From positions 62,001 to 126,000 of the forward strand of contig NZ_JAMXBH010000002.1 in the NCBI RefSeq assembly GCF_023913735.1: a DNA stretch of 64,000 nucleotides, given 5' to 3'. The stretch's first letter is position 1. Each line of letters opens with the position of its first letter. The notes under the pieces were generated by a model. That model ran no database searches, was not told where the DNA came from, and saw only the letters and a program-made list of their open reading frames with translations. The position numbers were made by a program, and so were the translations under genes. Shown here piece after piece: positions 46,823-55,804 of the stretch. The stretch comes from Pseudarthrobacter raffinosi. Its GTDB lineage: Bacteria; Actinomycetota; Actinomycetes; Actinomycetales; Micrococcaceae.

Positions 46823-46846
46823 ATGATTGTGTTGTGTATTCCATGA
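46823..46846 (+). CDS. Possible seven-codon leader peptide of sufR
   Basis: ATG at 46823 opens a frame encoding MIVLCIP. Its TGA overlaps the sufR ATG as ATGA. The ATG falls at the predicted transcription start, five bases after TAAATT, so it could be translated as a leaderless open frame and feed ribosomes to sufR, which has no Shine-Dalgarno sequence. This is an inference from spacing; no homology is possible at this length. Confidence 0.35.
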   Translation: MIVLCIP

Positions 46847-47676
46847 CCAATGCTCCTGCTGTGCCGTTTGCCGGGCACCGAGCGCCGCGTGCCGCCGCTG
46901 ACCGCGGCCACGTGGCCGCTGTGCCGGTGGCGGACTCGGACGAGCGTACACGGGACCGGGTCCTTGGTGCCGTGCTTGAGCACGGCCCCATCAGCGCGGC
47001 GGAACTCGGCGACATGCTCGGTTTCACACCCGCCGCGGTCCGGAGGCATCTTGATCATCTGGCCCGCAGCGGGGTTATTGAGGTCAAGCGCGTGGCCAAG
47101 GCCGGCGCCGGCGCGGGACGTCCCGCCCGCCGCTACGTCCTGAGCTCGCAGGGCCAGTCCACGCTTGGCAACGATTACCTCGACATCGCTACCCTCGCGC
47201 TCAAGCAGCTCCAGGCAGTGGCGGGCGACGACGCCGTCCGCGCGTTCGCCGTCGAACGTTTTGCCGACATGGAACGCCGGTACGCACCCGAGGTCGAACA
47301 GGCCGGACCGGACATTACCGCCAGGGCGCAGGCACTGTCCGCGGCGCTGAGCCGGGATGGCTTCGTGGCGTCGGCCGCCTCGATAGAGGCCAAGGCCCCG
47401 CTGCCGGCAGCACTCTCCAGCGTCCAGCTGTGCCAGGGGCATTGCCCCATCCAGCAGCTCGCCGCCCAGTTCCCTGTCTTCTGCGATGTGGAGACCGAAG
47501 TGTTCTCCCGGCTGGTAGGCGTTGACGTACGCCGCCTGTCCACGCTGGCTCGCGGTGGACACGTCTGCACCACCCATATACCCACAGGCCGGCTGGTTGC
47601 CGGGGGACCCCGCGTCCCGCAGGCAGCCCCCGCCAGCCTGGATGAAGTAACCAACCATCAGCAAGAAAGGCCGTGA
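46843..47676 (+). CDS. sufR: SufR-type iron-sulfur regulator of the suf operon
   Basis: ArsR/DeoR-like winged-helix regulator of about 277 residues, expected to repress suf genes when its [Fe-S] cluster is present. The helix-turn-helix is at about residues 45-105 ([24 protein letters not shown], key part TPAAVRRHL, then a wing [12 protein letters not shown]). The cluster cysteines appear in [18 protein letters not shown] and in [10 protein letters not shown]. The C-x12-C spacing matches the mycobacterial homologue Rv1460. ATG 46843 is chosen; GTG 46834 is in frame. The stop overlaps the sufB ATG (TGATG). Confidence 0.93.
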   Translation: MTNAPAVPFAGHRAPRAAADRGHVAAVPVADSDERTRDRVLGAVLEHGPISAAELGDMLGFTPAAVRRHLDHLARSGVIEVKRVAKAGAGAGRPARRYVLSSQGQSTLGNDYLDIATLALKQLQAVAGDDAVRAFAVERFADMERRYAPEVEQAGPDITARAQALSAALSRDGFVASAASIEAKAPLPAALSSVQLCQGHCPIQQLAAQFPVFCDVETEVFSRLVGVDVRRLSTLARGGHVCTTHIPTGRLVAGGPRVPQAAPASLDEVTNHQQERP

Positions 47677-49139
47677 TGACGGACCAACTATCAGAGAAAG
47701 CGGTAGCCGAAGACACTGTGATCTCGGAGATTCTGGAAAAGAATCCTGAGCTCCACGGCATCGGCACGTACGAGTACGGCTGGTCCGACAAGAACGACGT
47801 CGGCGCCAACGCCCGCCGTGGGATCAATGACGAGGTCGTCCGTGACATTTCGGCCAAGAAGAGCGAGCCCGAATGGATGCTCGATCTTCGGCTCAAGGGC
47901 CTGAAGTACTTCGACCGCAAGCCCATGCCCACCTGGGGTGCAGACCTCTCCGGCATCGACTTCGACAACATCAAGTACTTTGTGCGGTCCACCGAGAAGC
48001 AGGCCACCAGCTGGGAGGACCTGCCCGAGGACATCAAGAACACGTACGACAAGCTCGGCATCCCCGAGGCCGAAAAGCAGCGCCTGGTTTCCGGCGTCGC
48101 CGCCCAGTACGAGTCCGAGGTTGTCTACCACCAGCTGCGTGAGGACCTTGAAAAGCAGGGCGTCATTTTCCTGGACACCGACACCGCACTGCGCGAACAT
48201 CCTGAGATCTTCCAGGAATACTTCGGCACCATCATTCCCGTGGGCGACAACAAGTTCGCGTCGCTGAACACGGCCGTCTGGTCCGGCGGTTCCTTCGTGT
48301 ACGTCCCCAAGGGCGTCCACGTGGACATCCCGCTGCAGGCATACTTCCGCATCAACACGGAAAACATGGGCCAGTTCGAGCGGACCCTGATCATCGCCGA
48401 CGAGGACTCCTACGTCCACTACATCGAAGGCTGCACCGCGCCGATCTACACCTCGGACTCGCTGCACTCCGCCGTCGTGGAGATCATCGTCAAAAAGGGC
48501 GCCCGCGTCCGTTACACCACCATCCAGAACTGGTCCACCAACGTGTACAACCTGGTGACCAAGCGTGCCATCTGCGAAGAAGGCGCCACCATGGAATGGG
48601 TTGATGGCAACATCGGCTCCAAGGTCACCATGAAGTACCCGGCCGTCTATCTGGTAGGCGAGCACGCCAAGGGCGAGACCCTGTCCATCGCGTTCGCCGG
48701 CGCCGGCCAGCACCAGGACACCGGCTCGAAGATGGTGCACATCGCGCCGAACACGAAGAGTTCCATCATTTCCAAGTCCGTGGCCCGCGGCGGCGGGCGT
48801 GCTGCCTACCGCGGCCTGGTTCAGGTCCGTGAAGGTGCGAAGCACTCGGCGAACACCGTCCGTTGCGACGCGCTGCTGGTGGATACCATCAGCCGTTCGG
48901 ACACCTACCCGTACATCGACATCCGTGAGGATGACGTGGTGATGGGCCATGAAGCAACTGTTTCCCGGGTCAGCGAAGAGCAGCTCTTCTACCTGATGTC
49001 CCGCGGCATGCGCGAAGACGAGGCCATGGCGATGATCGTCCGTGGTTTCATCGAGCCCATTGCCCGCGAACTCCCGATGGAGTACGCACTCGAGCTGAAC
49101 CGCCTGATTGAACTGCAGATGGAAGGGTCCGTCGGATAA
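47676..49139 (+). CDS. sufB: Fe-S cluster assembly protein SufB
   Basis: Scaffold subunit of the SufBCD complex, 487 residues. It begins with the family blocks [17 protein letters not shown] and [19 protein letters not shown] (core SEPEWML), then [21 protein letters not shown]. The C-terminal beta-helix includes [21 protein letters not shown] with the conserved Cys, and [26 protein letters not shown] (core GHEATV). The TGATG overlap with sufR argues for coupled translation; a GTG three bases earlier is the alternative start. No intein is present, unlike some mycobacterial SufB. Confidence 0.97.
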   Translation: MTDQLSEKAVAEDTVISEILEKNPELHGIGTYEYGWSDKNDVGANARRGINDEVVRDISAKKSEPEWMLDLRLKGLKYFDRKPMPTWGADLSGIDFDNIKYFVRSTEKQATSWEDLPEDIKNTYDKLGIPEAEKQRLVSGVAAQYESEVVYHQLREDLEKQGVIFLDTDTALREHPEIFQEYFGTIIPVGDNKFASLNTAVWSGGSFVYVPKGVHVDIPLQAYFRINTENMGQFERTLIIADEDSYVHYIEGCTAPIYTSDSLHSAVVEIIVKKGARVRYTTIQNWSTNVYNLVTKRAICEEGATMEWVDGNIGSKVTMKYPAVYLVGEHAKGETLSIAFAGAGQHQDTGSKMVHIAPNTKSSIISKSVARGGGRAAYRGLVQVREGAKHSANTVRCDALLVDTISRSDTYPYIDIREDDVVMGHEATVSRVSEEQLFYLMSRGMREDEAMAMIVRGFIEPIARELPMEYALELNRLIELQMEGSVG

Positions 49140-49141
49140 CG

Positions 49142-50428
49142 ATGACTGAAATCACTACTGAAAAGGCCCGCATCGGCGCGCCCTCGGCCCAGCCGTTTAT
49201 CAACGGTTTCACGGAAGAAGGCGAAAGCCTGTCCCCGATCAACTCGGCCACGTCCAAGGCCCCGCTGGCCGGGGAAGCGGTCAAACGCCACTCGCACGGC
49301 GGCGGTGTGGGCATTCCGGACAGCTCACGAGCCGGTCGGCTGACCTCGTACAACCTGGCGGACTTCAAGCCGCTCACCGGGCTTGAGGAGGACTGGCGGT
49401 TCACCCCGCTCAAGCGCCTGCGCGGCCTGCACAGCGAGGTCCTGTCGGGGGCGGCTCCCACCGTCACCGTCAGCGGCCCGGAGCGGGTGACGGTCGAAAC
49501 CGTGGCCCGCGGCGATAAGCGCATCGGTTCCGCCGGCATCCCGGAGGACCGCGTGTCCGCCAACGCCTGGGAGAACTTCAGCGAAGCCACCGTACTCACC
49601 ATCCCGGCGGGGTTTGAAGCCGATGCCGAGATCACCGTCGTGATCGAAGGCACCTCCACGGAGGCAGCTGCCCAGCACGTGGTGATCGTCGCGGAGAAGT
49701 TCTCCAAGGCCATTGTGGTCCTGGGCCACCAAGGTACGGCTGTTGTGTCCGAAAACATCGAAATCGTTGTTGAAGACGGCGCCAACCTCACGGTTGTTTC
49801 GCTCCAGGAATGGAACGACGACGCCGTCCACGCCTCCTCCCAGCAGGCAAAGATCGGCCGCGACGCCAAGCTCAAGCACGTGGTGGTCAGCCTCGGCGGG
49901 GACCTGGTTCGCGTCACGCCGTCGGCCCGTTTCACCGCCCCGGGCGGTGAAGTGGAAATGTTCGGCCTGTACTTCGCCGACGCCGGCCAGCACCTTGAGC
50001 AGCGGCTTTTCGTTGACCACGCAGTGGCCAACTGCAAGTCCAACGTGCTGTACAAGGGCGCGCTGCAGGGCCGAAACGCCCACGCCGTGTGGGTAGGCGA
50101 CGTCCTGATCCGCAAGGAAGCCGAAGGCACCGACAGCTACGAGGCCAACCGCAACCTGCTGCTCACGGACGGCGCCCGCGCCGACTCCGTGCCGAACCTC
50201 GAGATCGAGACCGGCCTGATCAAGGGTGCCGGCCACGCCAGCGCCACCGGCCGGCTGGACGACGAGCACCTGTTCTACCTCATGGCCCGCGGCATCCCCG
50301 AGGATGTTGCCCGCCGCCTGGTGGTCCGTGGCTTCCTGCACGAGATCATCCAGCAGATCAAGGTACCGGCCCTCGAAGAGCGGCTCACCGAGGCTGTTGA
50401 GCGCGAACTCGCCGTGACGAACAACTAG
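49142..50428 (+). CDS. sufD: Fe-S cluster assembly protein SufD
   Basis: Paralogous partner of SufB in the SufBCD scaffold, 428 residues. The N-terminal part is variable. The beta-helix core contains FGLYFADAGQHLEQRLFVDHAVANCKSNVLYKG (core DAGQHLEQRLFVDH), then SYEANRNLLLTDGARADSVPNLEI with GAGHASATGRLDDEHLFYLMARGI. The Cys/His residues that bridge to SufB lie in this core. It begins two bases after sufB. Confidence 0.95.
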   Translation: MTEITTEKARIGAPSAQPFINGFTEEGESLSPINSATSKAPLAGEAVKRHSHGGGVGIPDSSRAGRLTSYNLADFKPLTGLEEDWRFTPLKRLRGLHSEVLSGAAPTVTVSGPERVTVETVARGDKRIGSAGIPEDRVSANAWENFSEATVLTIPAGFEADAEITVVIEGTSTEAAAQHVVIVAEKFSKAIVVLGHQGTAVVSENIEIVVEDGANLTVVSLQEWNDDAVHASSQQAKIGRDAKLKHVVVSLGGDLVRVTPSARFTAPGGEVEMFGLYFADAGQHLEQRLFVDHAVANCKSNVLYKGALQGRNAHAVWVGDVLIRKEAEGTDSYEANRNLLLTDGARADSVPNLEIETGLIKGAGHASATGRLDDEHLFYLMARGIPEDVARRLVVRGFLHEIIQQIKVPALEERLTEAVERELAVTNN

Positions 50429-50444
50429 ACGGCGCGGAAAACAG

Positions 50445-50804
50445 ATGACTGACCAGCCAAAGGGCGAATTTGTCTGCAAGACGGATGAAATCCAGCTCAA
50501 GCAGGCGCTCCGGATCCTGATCGATGACTACCCCGTAGCCATCGTGAAGGACTCCATGGGAGACATCCACGCCATCGGGGACACCTGCTCGCACGCGGAC
50601 ATCTCACTGTCCGAGGGCGAAGTGGAGGGCTGCATGATCGAGTGCTGGGGCCACGGCTCCCAGTTCGACCTGCGCAGCGGTGAGCCGCTCCAGCTCCCCG
50701 CCTACGATCCCGTCCCGGTGTTCGCCGTCGAGATCGTCGGCGACGAGGTCTACGTGGACTTCACGAACGTGCTCAACGGAGCGGAAGCCCCGAACTTCAG
50801 CTAG
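50445..50804 (+). CDS. Rieske-type [2Fe-2S] ferredoxin of the suf operon
   Basis: Non-heme Rieske ferredoxin of 119 residues. Cluster ligands are in GDTCSHADISLSEG (C-x-H) and ECWGHGSQFDLRSGE (C-x2-H). This resembles small dioxygenase-type ferredoxins. It lies between sufD and sufC and starts 16 bases after sufD, so it is part of the operon. A role in supplying electrons for cluster assembly is likely but not established. Confidence 0.93.
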   Translation: MTDQPKGEFVCKTDEIQLKQALRILIDDYPVAIVKDSMGDIHAIGDTCSHADISLSEGEVEGCMIECWGHGSQFDLRSGEPLQLPAYDPVPVFAVEIVGDEVYVDFTNVLNGAEAPNFS

Positions 50805-50917
50805 CAGCATCAACCGGGCAGATCAGCCGCGAGCAGCAATACCAAGCAACAGAACCAAACTTCCAGATACAGACCGCACCACCGCCGGAGGGCGCGGTGC
50901 AGAGGAGAACAAGACCT

Positions 50918-51706
50918 ATGTCTACTCTTGAGATCAAGGACCTGCACGTCAGCATTGACACGGAGCAGGGCACCAAGGAGATCCTGAAGGGCGTCAGCCT
51001 GACCATCAAGACCGGTCAGACCCACGCCATCATGGGCCCCAACGGTTCGGGCAAGTCCACCCTGGCCTCCACCATTGCCGGGCACCCGCGCTACAAGGTC
51101 ACCAGCGGAACTATCACGCTCGACGGCGAAGATGTCCTCGCGATGACCGTTGACCAGCGGGCCCGCGCCGGCCTCTTCCTGGCCATGCAGTACCCCGTGG
51201 AGGTCCCCGGTGTCAGCATGACCAACTTCCTGCGCACCGCCAAGACCGCCATCGACGGCGAAGCACCCAAGCTGCGTACCTGGACCAAGGACGTCAAGGC
51301 GGCCATGGCCCAGCTGCGCATCGACGCAGACTTCGCCGAGCGCAACGTCAACGAAGGCTTCTCCGGCGGCGAGAAGAAGCGCGTCGAGATCCTCCAGCTG
51401 GAACTCTTCAAGCCGAAGTTCGCCATCCTTGACGAGACCGACTCGGGCCTGGACGTTGACGCCCTGAAGGTTGTCTCCGAAGGCGTCAACCGTGCACACG
51501 AGGCGGGCAACATGGGCACGCTGCTCATCACCCACTACACCCGCATCCTGCGCTACATCAAGCCTGACTTCGTCCACGTCTTCGTCGACGGCCAGGTTGT
51601 CGAAGAGGGCGGCCCGGAACTGGCTGACCGCCTCGAAGACGAAGGCTACGACCGGTACGCGACGGGCGCCGGTGCAGCCACCATCGCTGCTGCCGCACAG
51701 GCCTAG
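50918..51706 (+). CDS. sufC: Fe-S cluster assembly ATPase SufC
   Basis: ABC-type ATPase of the SufBCD complex, 262 residues. It opens with STLEIKDLHVSIDTEQGTKEIL (core LEIKDLHVSI). Walker A is MGPNGSGKSTLAS near residue 40, signature FSGGEKKRVEILQL near 150, Walker B FAILDETDSGLDVDAL near 172, and H-loop LLITHYTRIL. ATG 50918 follows AGGAG at about ten bases. It is separated from the ferredoxin gene by 113 bases, a longer gap than elsewhere in the operon, in which I see no clear hairpin. Confidence 0.97.
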   Translation: MSTLEIKDLHVSIDTEQGTKEILKGVSLTIKTGQTHAIMGPNGSGKSTLASTIAGHPRYKVTSGTITLDGEDVLAMTVDQRARAGLFLAMQYPVEVPGVSMTNFLRTAKTAIDGEAPKLRTWTKDVKAAMAQLRIDADFAERNVNEGFSGGEKKRVEILQLELFKPKFAILDETDSGLDVDALKVVSEGVNRAHEAGNMGTLLITHYTRILRYIKPDFVHVFVDGQVVEEGGPELADRLEDEGYDRYATGAGAATIAAAAQA

Positions 51707-51718
51707 ATAGGACTTGCC

Positions 51719-52051
51719 ATGACCGAAATCAATGTGGCCCGCACGGGCCTCGAAGATGTCGAAGAGGCACTCAAGGACGTCATCGACCCGGAACTCGGTG
51801 TGAACATCGTGGACCTCGGGCTGCTGTACGGTCTGAAGTACTCCGACGACGACGGCGCGCTGCTGATCGACATGACGCTCACCACGGCCGCCTGCCCGCT
51901 CACCGATGTCATCGAGGAGCAGGTAGGCAAGTCCCTCGACGGCGTCGTTGACGACTGGCGACTGAACTGGGTGTGGATGCCGCCTTGGGGTCCGGAGCGG
52001 ATCACCGACGACGGCAAGGACCAGATGCGCGCCCTCGGCTTCAACATCTGA
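51719..52051 (+). CDS. sufT: SufT-like DUF59 metal-sulfur cluster assembly factor
   Basis: MIP18/DUF59 protein of 110 residues that helps mature Fe-S proteins. The family core is EALKDVIDPELGVNIVDLGLLYGL, followed by the Cys-containing motif MTLTTAACPLTDVIEEQV. The C-terminus has WVWMPPWGPERITDDGKDQMRALGF. It follows sufC by 12 bases and is the last gene before a large hairpin. No cysteine desulfurase (sufS) or sufU accompanies it here. Confidence 0.93.
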   Translation: MTEINVARTGLEDVEEALKDVIDPELGVNIVDLGLLYGLKYSDDDGALLIDMTLTTAACPLTDVIEEQVGKSLDGVVDDWRLNWVWMPPWGPERITDDGKDQMRALGFNI

Positions 52052-52054
52052 TCC

Positions 52055-52107
52055 CCACCGCCTCCCTAGCCTCGCTTCGCTCGGCCAGGGAACCCTGGCG
52101 GCGTGGC
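52055..52107. repeat. Imperfect inverted repeat after sufT
   Basis: CCACCGCC near 52055 pairs, with one bulge, with GGCGGCGTGG near 52098-52107. An inner CCCTAGCC/GGCCAGGG stem lies around CTCGCTTCGCTC. It lies between the sufT stop and the next hairpin and could be a dispersed extragenic palindrome. Confidence 0.4.
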
Positions 52108-52118
52108 CCCTGACATGA

Positions 52119-52175
52119 AAGTACGACGACGGCCGGTCACCTCCCCAGCGGAGGTGGCCGGCCGTCGTCGTACTT
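52119..52175. terminator. Long bidirectional hairpin between sufT and the metallopeptidase gene
   Basis: An 18-bp outer stem (52119-52136 with 52158-52175), a T-G wobble and a 7-bp inner stem (52138-52144 with 52150-52156) close on a five-base loop. A and T runs flank the stem, so it can serve both convergent units. Confidence 0.88.
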
Positions 52176-52209
52176 GTCTAATTGGTTCTGCCGCCGGCCG
52201 CGGATCCTG

Positions 52210-53091
52210 TCAGAGGGTGGCCGCCGAGAATGTGTCGCACTGGTTGATGTCGCCGGTCTGGTAGCCGGTGTAGAACCATTTCTGCCGCTGTTCGCTGGAT
52301 CCGTGCGTCCAGGCCTCGGGCGAGACCTGTCCGGTGGCGGCTTCCTGGATCCGGTCGTCGCCCACCGCTGACGCTGCGGACAGGGCATCGTTCAGGTCCT
52401 GCTGGGTGATCGGTTCCAGGAACGGCTGGCCGTCGGGTCCGGGCTGGGTTGAGGCGTGCTTTACCCAGAGGCCGGCATAGCAGTCGGCCTGAAGTTCCAC
52501 GCGGACGGCACCGGACTCGGGCCCCTGCGGGTCCTGCTGCGCGCGGTCGATGTACCCCAGCACGTTCTGGATGTGGTGGCCGAATTCGTGTGCCACCACG
52601 TACTCCTGCGCCAGGGGACCGCCCGAGGATCCGAAGCGGTCCACGAGATCCTGGAAGAACCCGGGATCGAAGTAGGCGGTGCTGTCAGCCGGGCAGTAGA
52701 AGGGGCCCACCGCACTGGAAGCCGTCCCGCACGCGCTGTTGACGGCCTGGTCGAAGATCACCGTTTCCGGCTGCGGGTACTGCACGTTGTATTGCTGGAG
52801 ATACGCCGGCCAGAACGCGTTCAGGCTGTTCACCGTGCCGGTGATCCGGCAGTCCAGCCGCGCGTCGGCGTCGGCCCCCGTGGTGCAGGCCGGCGCCGTG
52901 CCCTGGTTCTGATCAGCCGTGCCCGCCCCGCCGGTCAGGCCTTCGAGCAAGGCGGGGTTGACGCCGAGGAGCACAGCTATCAGCAGGACGATTCCGCCAC
53001 CGATGCCGCCGCCGACCTTGGCCCCACGGCCCATGCCACGCCGGTCCTGGACCTGGGAAGGGTCCAGCTGCACGTTGTCATTGAAGCTCAT
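52210..53091 (-). CDS. Neutral zinc metallopeptidase, YpfJ family
   Basis: Membrane-anchored zinc peptidase of 293 residues (PF04228). After a cytosolic Asp/Arg-rich N-terminus, a Gly-rich hydrophobic segment (about residues 27-47, GGGIGGGIVLLIAVLLGV) anchors the protein. The catalytic domain has VVAHEFGHHIQNVLG with the HExxH-type zinc motif (HEFGHH), and a downstream acidic ligand in RVELQADCYAGLW. Cys residues in CTTG, LDCRI, ACG and YCP could form disulfides outside the cell. The ATG at 53091 is six bases after TATTGT and has no ribosome-binding site (leaderless). Confidence 0.93.
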   Translation of the reverse strand: MSFNDNVQLDPSQVQDRRGMGRGAKVGGGIGGGIVLLIAVLLGVNPALLEGLTGGAGTADQNQGTAPACTTGADADARLDCRITGTVNSLNAFWPAYLQQYNVQYPQPETVIFDQAVNSACGTASSAVGPFYCPADSTAYFDPGFFQDLVDRFGSSGGPLAQEYVVAHEFGHHIQNVLGYIDRAQQDPQGPESGAVRVELQADCYAGLWVKHASTQPGPDGQPFLEPITQQDLNDALSAASAVGDDRIQEAATGQVSPEAWTHGSSEQRQKWFYTGYQTGDINQCDTFSAATL

Positions 53092-53152
53092 GAAGTCACA
53101 ATAGCCCTTAGCGGCACCACCGAAGCGGAGTCCGGCCGGTAAAGTTGGGACG
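53092..53152. promoter_or_regulatory. Divergent leaderless promoters of metallopeptidase and acyl-CoA synthetase
   Basis: Minus strand: TATTGT (53103-53098) ends six bases before the ATG at 53091. Plus strand: TAAAGT (53140-53145) ends seven bases before the ATG at 53153. Neither gene shows a Shine-Dalgarno sequence. Confidence 0.5.
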
Positions 53153-54559
53153 ATGCCTTTTCTCGATAGAATCCAGCGCTGGGCCGAAGAACGCCCCCAT
53201 GACACCGCCGTCGTAGTGGCGGGCAGGCGCCTGCGCTGGGCTGAGCTCCGGGACGCCGCCGCAGCCGCCCTTCCGGAGACAGCTGCCGTCACCGTCCTTG
53301 CGGAGGCCAACTCCGTCGACTTCGCCGCAAGGTTCGCCGCAGCCGTTGCCGGCCGGCGGCAATGCGCCGTCCTGGACCCGACCTGGCCGGAGTCCCTGCA
53401 CCAGGAGATCGTTCAACGGCTGGCAGAGTCGGCCAAGCCCGGCATGGTTTCCGCAGCGGATGCCTTGGCGGACGGGCCGCCGGACTCGACGTTCCTGATC
53501 GGACTCACCTCCGGCACCACGTCAGTGCCCAAGGCGTTTACCCGGTCCAGGCAGTCCTGGCGGCAGTCCTTTGACGCGTCCGTTGCGTTCTTCGGCCTCG
53601 CCCAGGACGACGTCACGCTCGCGCCCGGGCCCTTGGCCGCCAGCCTTAACCTCTATGCCCTGGCTGAGTGCCTCTACGCCGGCTCCGAATTCCAGACGCT
53701 GGAGAGTTTCGACGTCGGTGATGTCCACGCCGCCATTACGCACGACGGCGTGACCCGGCTCATCCTCGTGCCCACCATGCTGCGGCTGCTCAGTGAGCGC
53801 GGCCTGACCGGCGGCGTGGATGCCTCCGGCATCCGTACCATCATCTGCGCCGGCTCGAAGCTGGACGCACGCACCCTCGAAGCGGCACGGCGCTGGGCGC
53901 CGAACGCCACCATCTTCGAGTACTACGGCGCGTCCGAACTGAGCTTTGTCTCCGGTGTGGGGCTGGCGGCGGGGGAGGTCCTGGACGCCGGGGGAACAGG
54001 CATCGGACACCCGTTCCCGGGCGTGGACGTCAGAATCCTGGATGATGAGGGTTCCGAACTGCAGGACGGCGAAGCCGGCAATATCTGTGTCCGCAGCGGC
54101 ATGGTGAGCAACGGCTACCTGTGGGGTGACGACGGCCAGGCGCTGCGCTCCTTCAACGGCTGGTTCACGGTGGGGGACCAAGGCTACCTCGCCGACGGCG
54201 AACTGCACATCCTTGGCCGGCGCGCCGACATGATCCTGACCTCGGGAAAGAACGTCTATCCGCACGAAGTGGAACTCGCCCTGGCGGCCGTGCCGGGGGT
54301 GGCTGCTGCGGTGGCCGCCGGAATACCCGATGATCTCCGCGGCCAGCGGGTGGTCGCCGGCGTCGTTCCGTCCCATGGCGGAGTCACGGCCATGCAGCTG
54401 AAGGCCGGACTCGAAAACATCCTGCCGCGGGACAAGCGGCCCCACCAGTACTTCGCGCTCTCCGAACTTCCCATCACGGACCGTGGCAAGGTCAGCCGGA
54501 ACATCCTGCTCGACTGGATCGGCTCCCAGGATCCCAGGGCGCGGCACCTTGACCGCTGA
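53153..54559 (+). CDS. AMP-binding acyl-CoA synthetase-like protein
   Basis: ANL-superfamily adenylating enzyme of 468 residues, shorter than usual acyl-CoA synthetases. The ATP/AMP loop is LIGLTSGTTSVPKAF near residue 105, with Ser in place of the common Gly. EYYGASELSFVS is motif A5, GDQGYLADGELHILGRRADMILTSGKNVYPHEVE (cores GDQGYL and GRRADMILTSG) forms the hinge, and the catalytic Lys is in DRGKVSRNIL. The acyl substrate is unknown. It is followed by a thiolase-like gene and sits tail-to-tail with the biotin transporter genes, so a carboxylic acid related to biotin precursors is one guess. Confidence 0.88.
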   Translation: MPFLDRIQRWAEERPHDTAVVVAGRRLRWAELRDAAAAALPETAAVTVLAEANSVDFAARFAAAVAGRRQCAVLDPTWPESLHQEIVQRLAESAKPGMVSAADALADGPPDSTFLIGLTSGTTSVPKAFTRSRQSWRQSFDASVAFFGLAQDDVTLAPGPLAASLNLYALAECLYAGSEFQTLESFDVGDVHAAITHDGVTRLILVPTMLRLLSERGLTGGVDASGIRTIICAGSKLDARTLEAARRWAPNATIFEYYGASELSFVSGVGLAAGEVLDAGGTGIGHPFPGVDVRILDDEGSELQDGEAGNICVRSGMVSNGYLWGDDGQALRSFNGWFTVGDQGYLADGELHILGRRADMILTSGKNVYPHEVELALAAVPGVAAAVAAGIPDDLRGQRVVAGVVPSHGGVTAMQLKAGLENILPRDKRPHQYFALSELPITDRGKVSRNILLDWIGSQDPRARHLDR

Positions 54560-54575
54560 CCTGCGGCCCCATGGC

Positions 54576-55778
54576 ATGCCGCCCGGCGACGTGCTGCCTG
54601 CGGACCGGCAGCCCGTGATCATAGCGGCGCGGCGTACCGCGGTCCGGCGCGCCAACGGTGCACTGAAGGAACTGCGTGCGCACCAGCTTCTCGCACCGGT
54701 CCTGGTCAACCTCCTGGCAGACTCCCACGTGCCGGCCGAAGAAGTCACGGATGTGGTGATCGGCAACGCCGTGGGCGGCGGCGGCAACGTGGCCCGCCTG
54801 GCCCTGCTCGAGGCGGGCCTGCCGGTCGGTGTGCCGGGACTGACCGTTGACCGCCAGTGCGGGTCAGGCCTGGATGCCATCGTTCTGGCCGCCCGGCTGG
54901 TTGCTGCCGGCGGCAAACCCGTGTATCTAGCCGGGGGAGTGGAGAGCATCAGCACGGCTCCGCTGCGGGCCCACCGGAACGACGACGGCGAGCCTGACTT
55001 TTTTGCCCGGGCCCAGTTTGTGCCGCACAGCTTCGGCGACCCGGATATGGGGGTCGCCGCCGAGAATATAGCGGCCCGGTTCACGGTCAGCCGGGAGCGG
55101 CAGGATGCCTCCGCGCTGCGCAGCCACCAGCGGGCGCTGGCCGCGGCTAAAGCAGGCTTCTTTGCCGGCGAGATCACCACCCTGGAGACGTCCGCTGGAC
55201 CCATCAGTGCCGACGACGGCCCCCGCCCTGGCCTGTCCGCCGCGGTTCTCAAGCGGTTCCCGCCCGCCTTTGTGCCGGGGGGCACTGTCACCGCCGGGAA
55301 CTCATGCTTCGACGCGGACGCCGCTTCCGCCGTCGTCGTTACTTCATTGCAGCGGGCACGGGAACTGGGAGCCACAGACGGGCTCCTGGTGCTGGCCACG
55401 GACACTGCCGGTGTGGACCCGGAGCTGCTGGGGATCGGCGCAGCAGTTGCCGCGGCGCGGCTCCTGCAGGCGAGGGGGCTGTCAGCTGCCAGCGTGGACC
55501 TGGTGGAATTCAACGAAGCCTTCGCGTCCCAGACCCTGGCCTGCCTGGACCAGTTGGGCATTGATCCGGACCGGGTCAACGTCGACGGCGGGGCGCTGGC
55601 ATTGGGCCACGCCTACGGGGCGTCCGGTGCGGTGCTGGTGACCCGGCTTCTCGCCCAGGCACGGCGGGCCGGGAACCATGGCTCCCTGGCGCTGGCCCTG
55701 ATCAGTATTGCCGGCGGCATGGGCACGGCGGCGCTGCTGCGGTATGAGTTGCTGGCCGGAGACCACCTAGACTCCTAA
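54576..55778 (+). CDS. Thiolase-family protein lacking the C-terminal catalytic Cys
   Basis: Thiolase-fold protein of about 400 residues. The nucleophilic Cys is present in VDRQCGSGLDAIV near residue 88. The Asn motif EFNEAFASQTL and the His motif GGALALGHAYGASGA are kept. The normal C-terminal C-x-G motif (CIGGGMG) reads LISIAGGMG, with Ser where the acid-base Cys should be. It may therefore condense or cleave poorly, or have another role. The start is uncertain: ATG 54576 lies 17 bases after the synthetase stop, and TTG 54549 would overlap it. It is the second gene of a two-gene unit. Confidence 0.85.
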   Translation: MPPGDVLPADRQPVIIAARRTAVRRANGALKELRAHQLLAPVLVNLLADSHVPAEEVTDVVIGNAVGGGGNVARLALLEAGLPVGVPGLTVDRQCGSGLDAIVLAARLVAAGGKPVYLAGGVESISTAPLRAHRNDDGEPDFFARAQFVPHSFGDPDMGVAAENIAARFTVSRERQDASALRSHQRALAAAKAGFFAGEITTLETSAGPISADDGPRPGLSAAVLKRFPPAFVPGGTVTAGNSCFDADAASAVVVTSLQRARELGATDGLLVLATDTAGVDPELLGIGAAVAAARLLQARGLSAASVDLVEFNEAFASQTLACLDQLGIDPDRVNVDGGALALGHAYGASGAVLVTRLLAQARRAGNHGSLALALISIAGGMGTAALLRYELLAGDHLDS

Positions 55779-55804
55779 GCCGCACACGACGGACCAAAGA
55801 CCCG

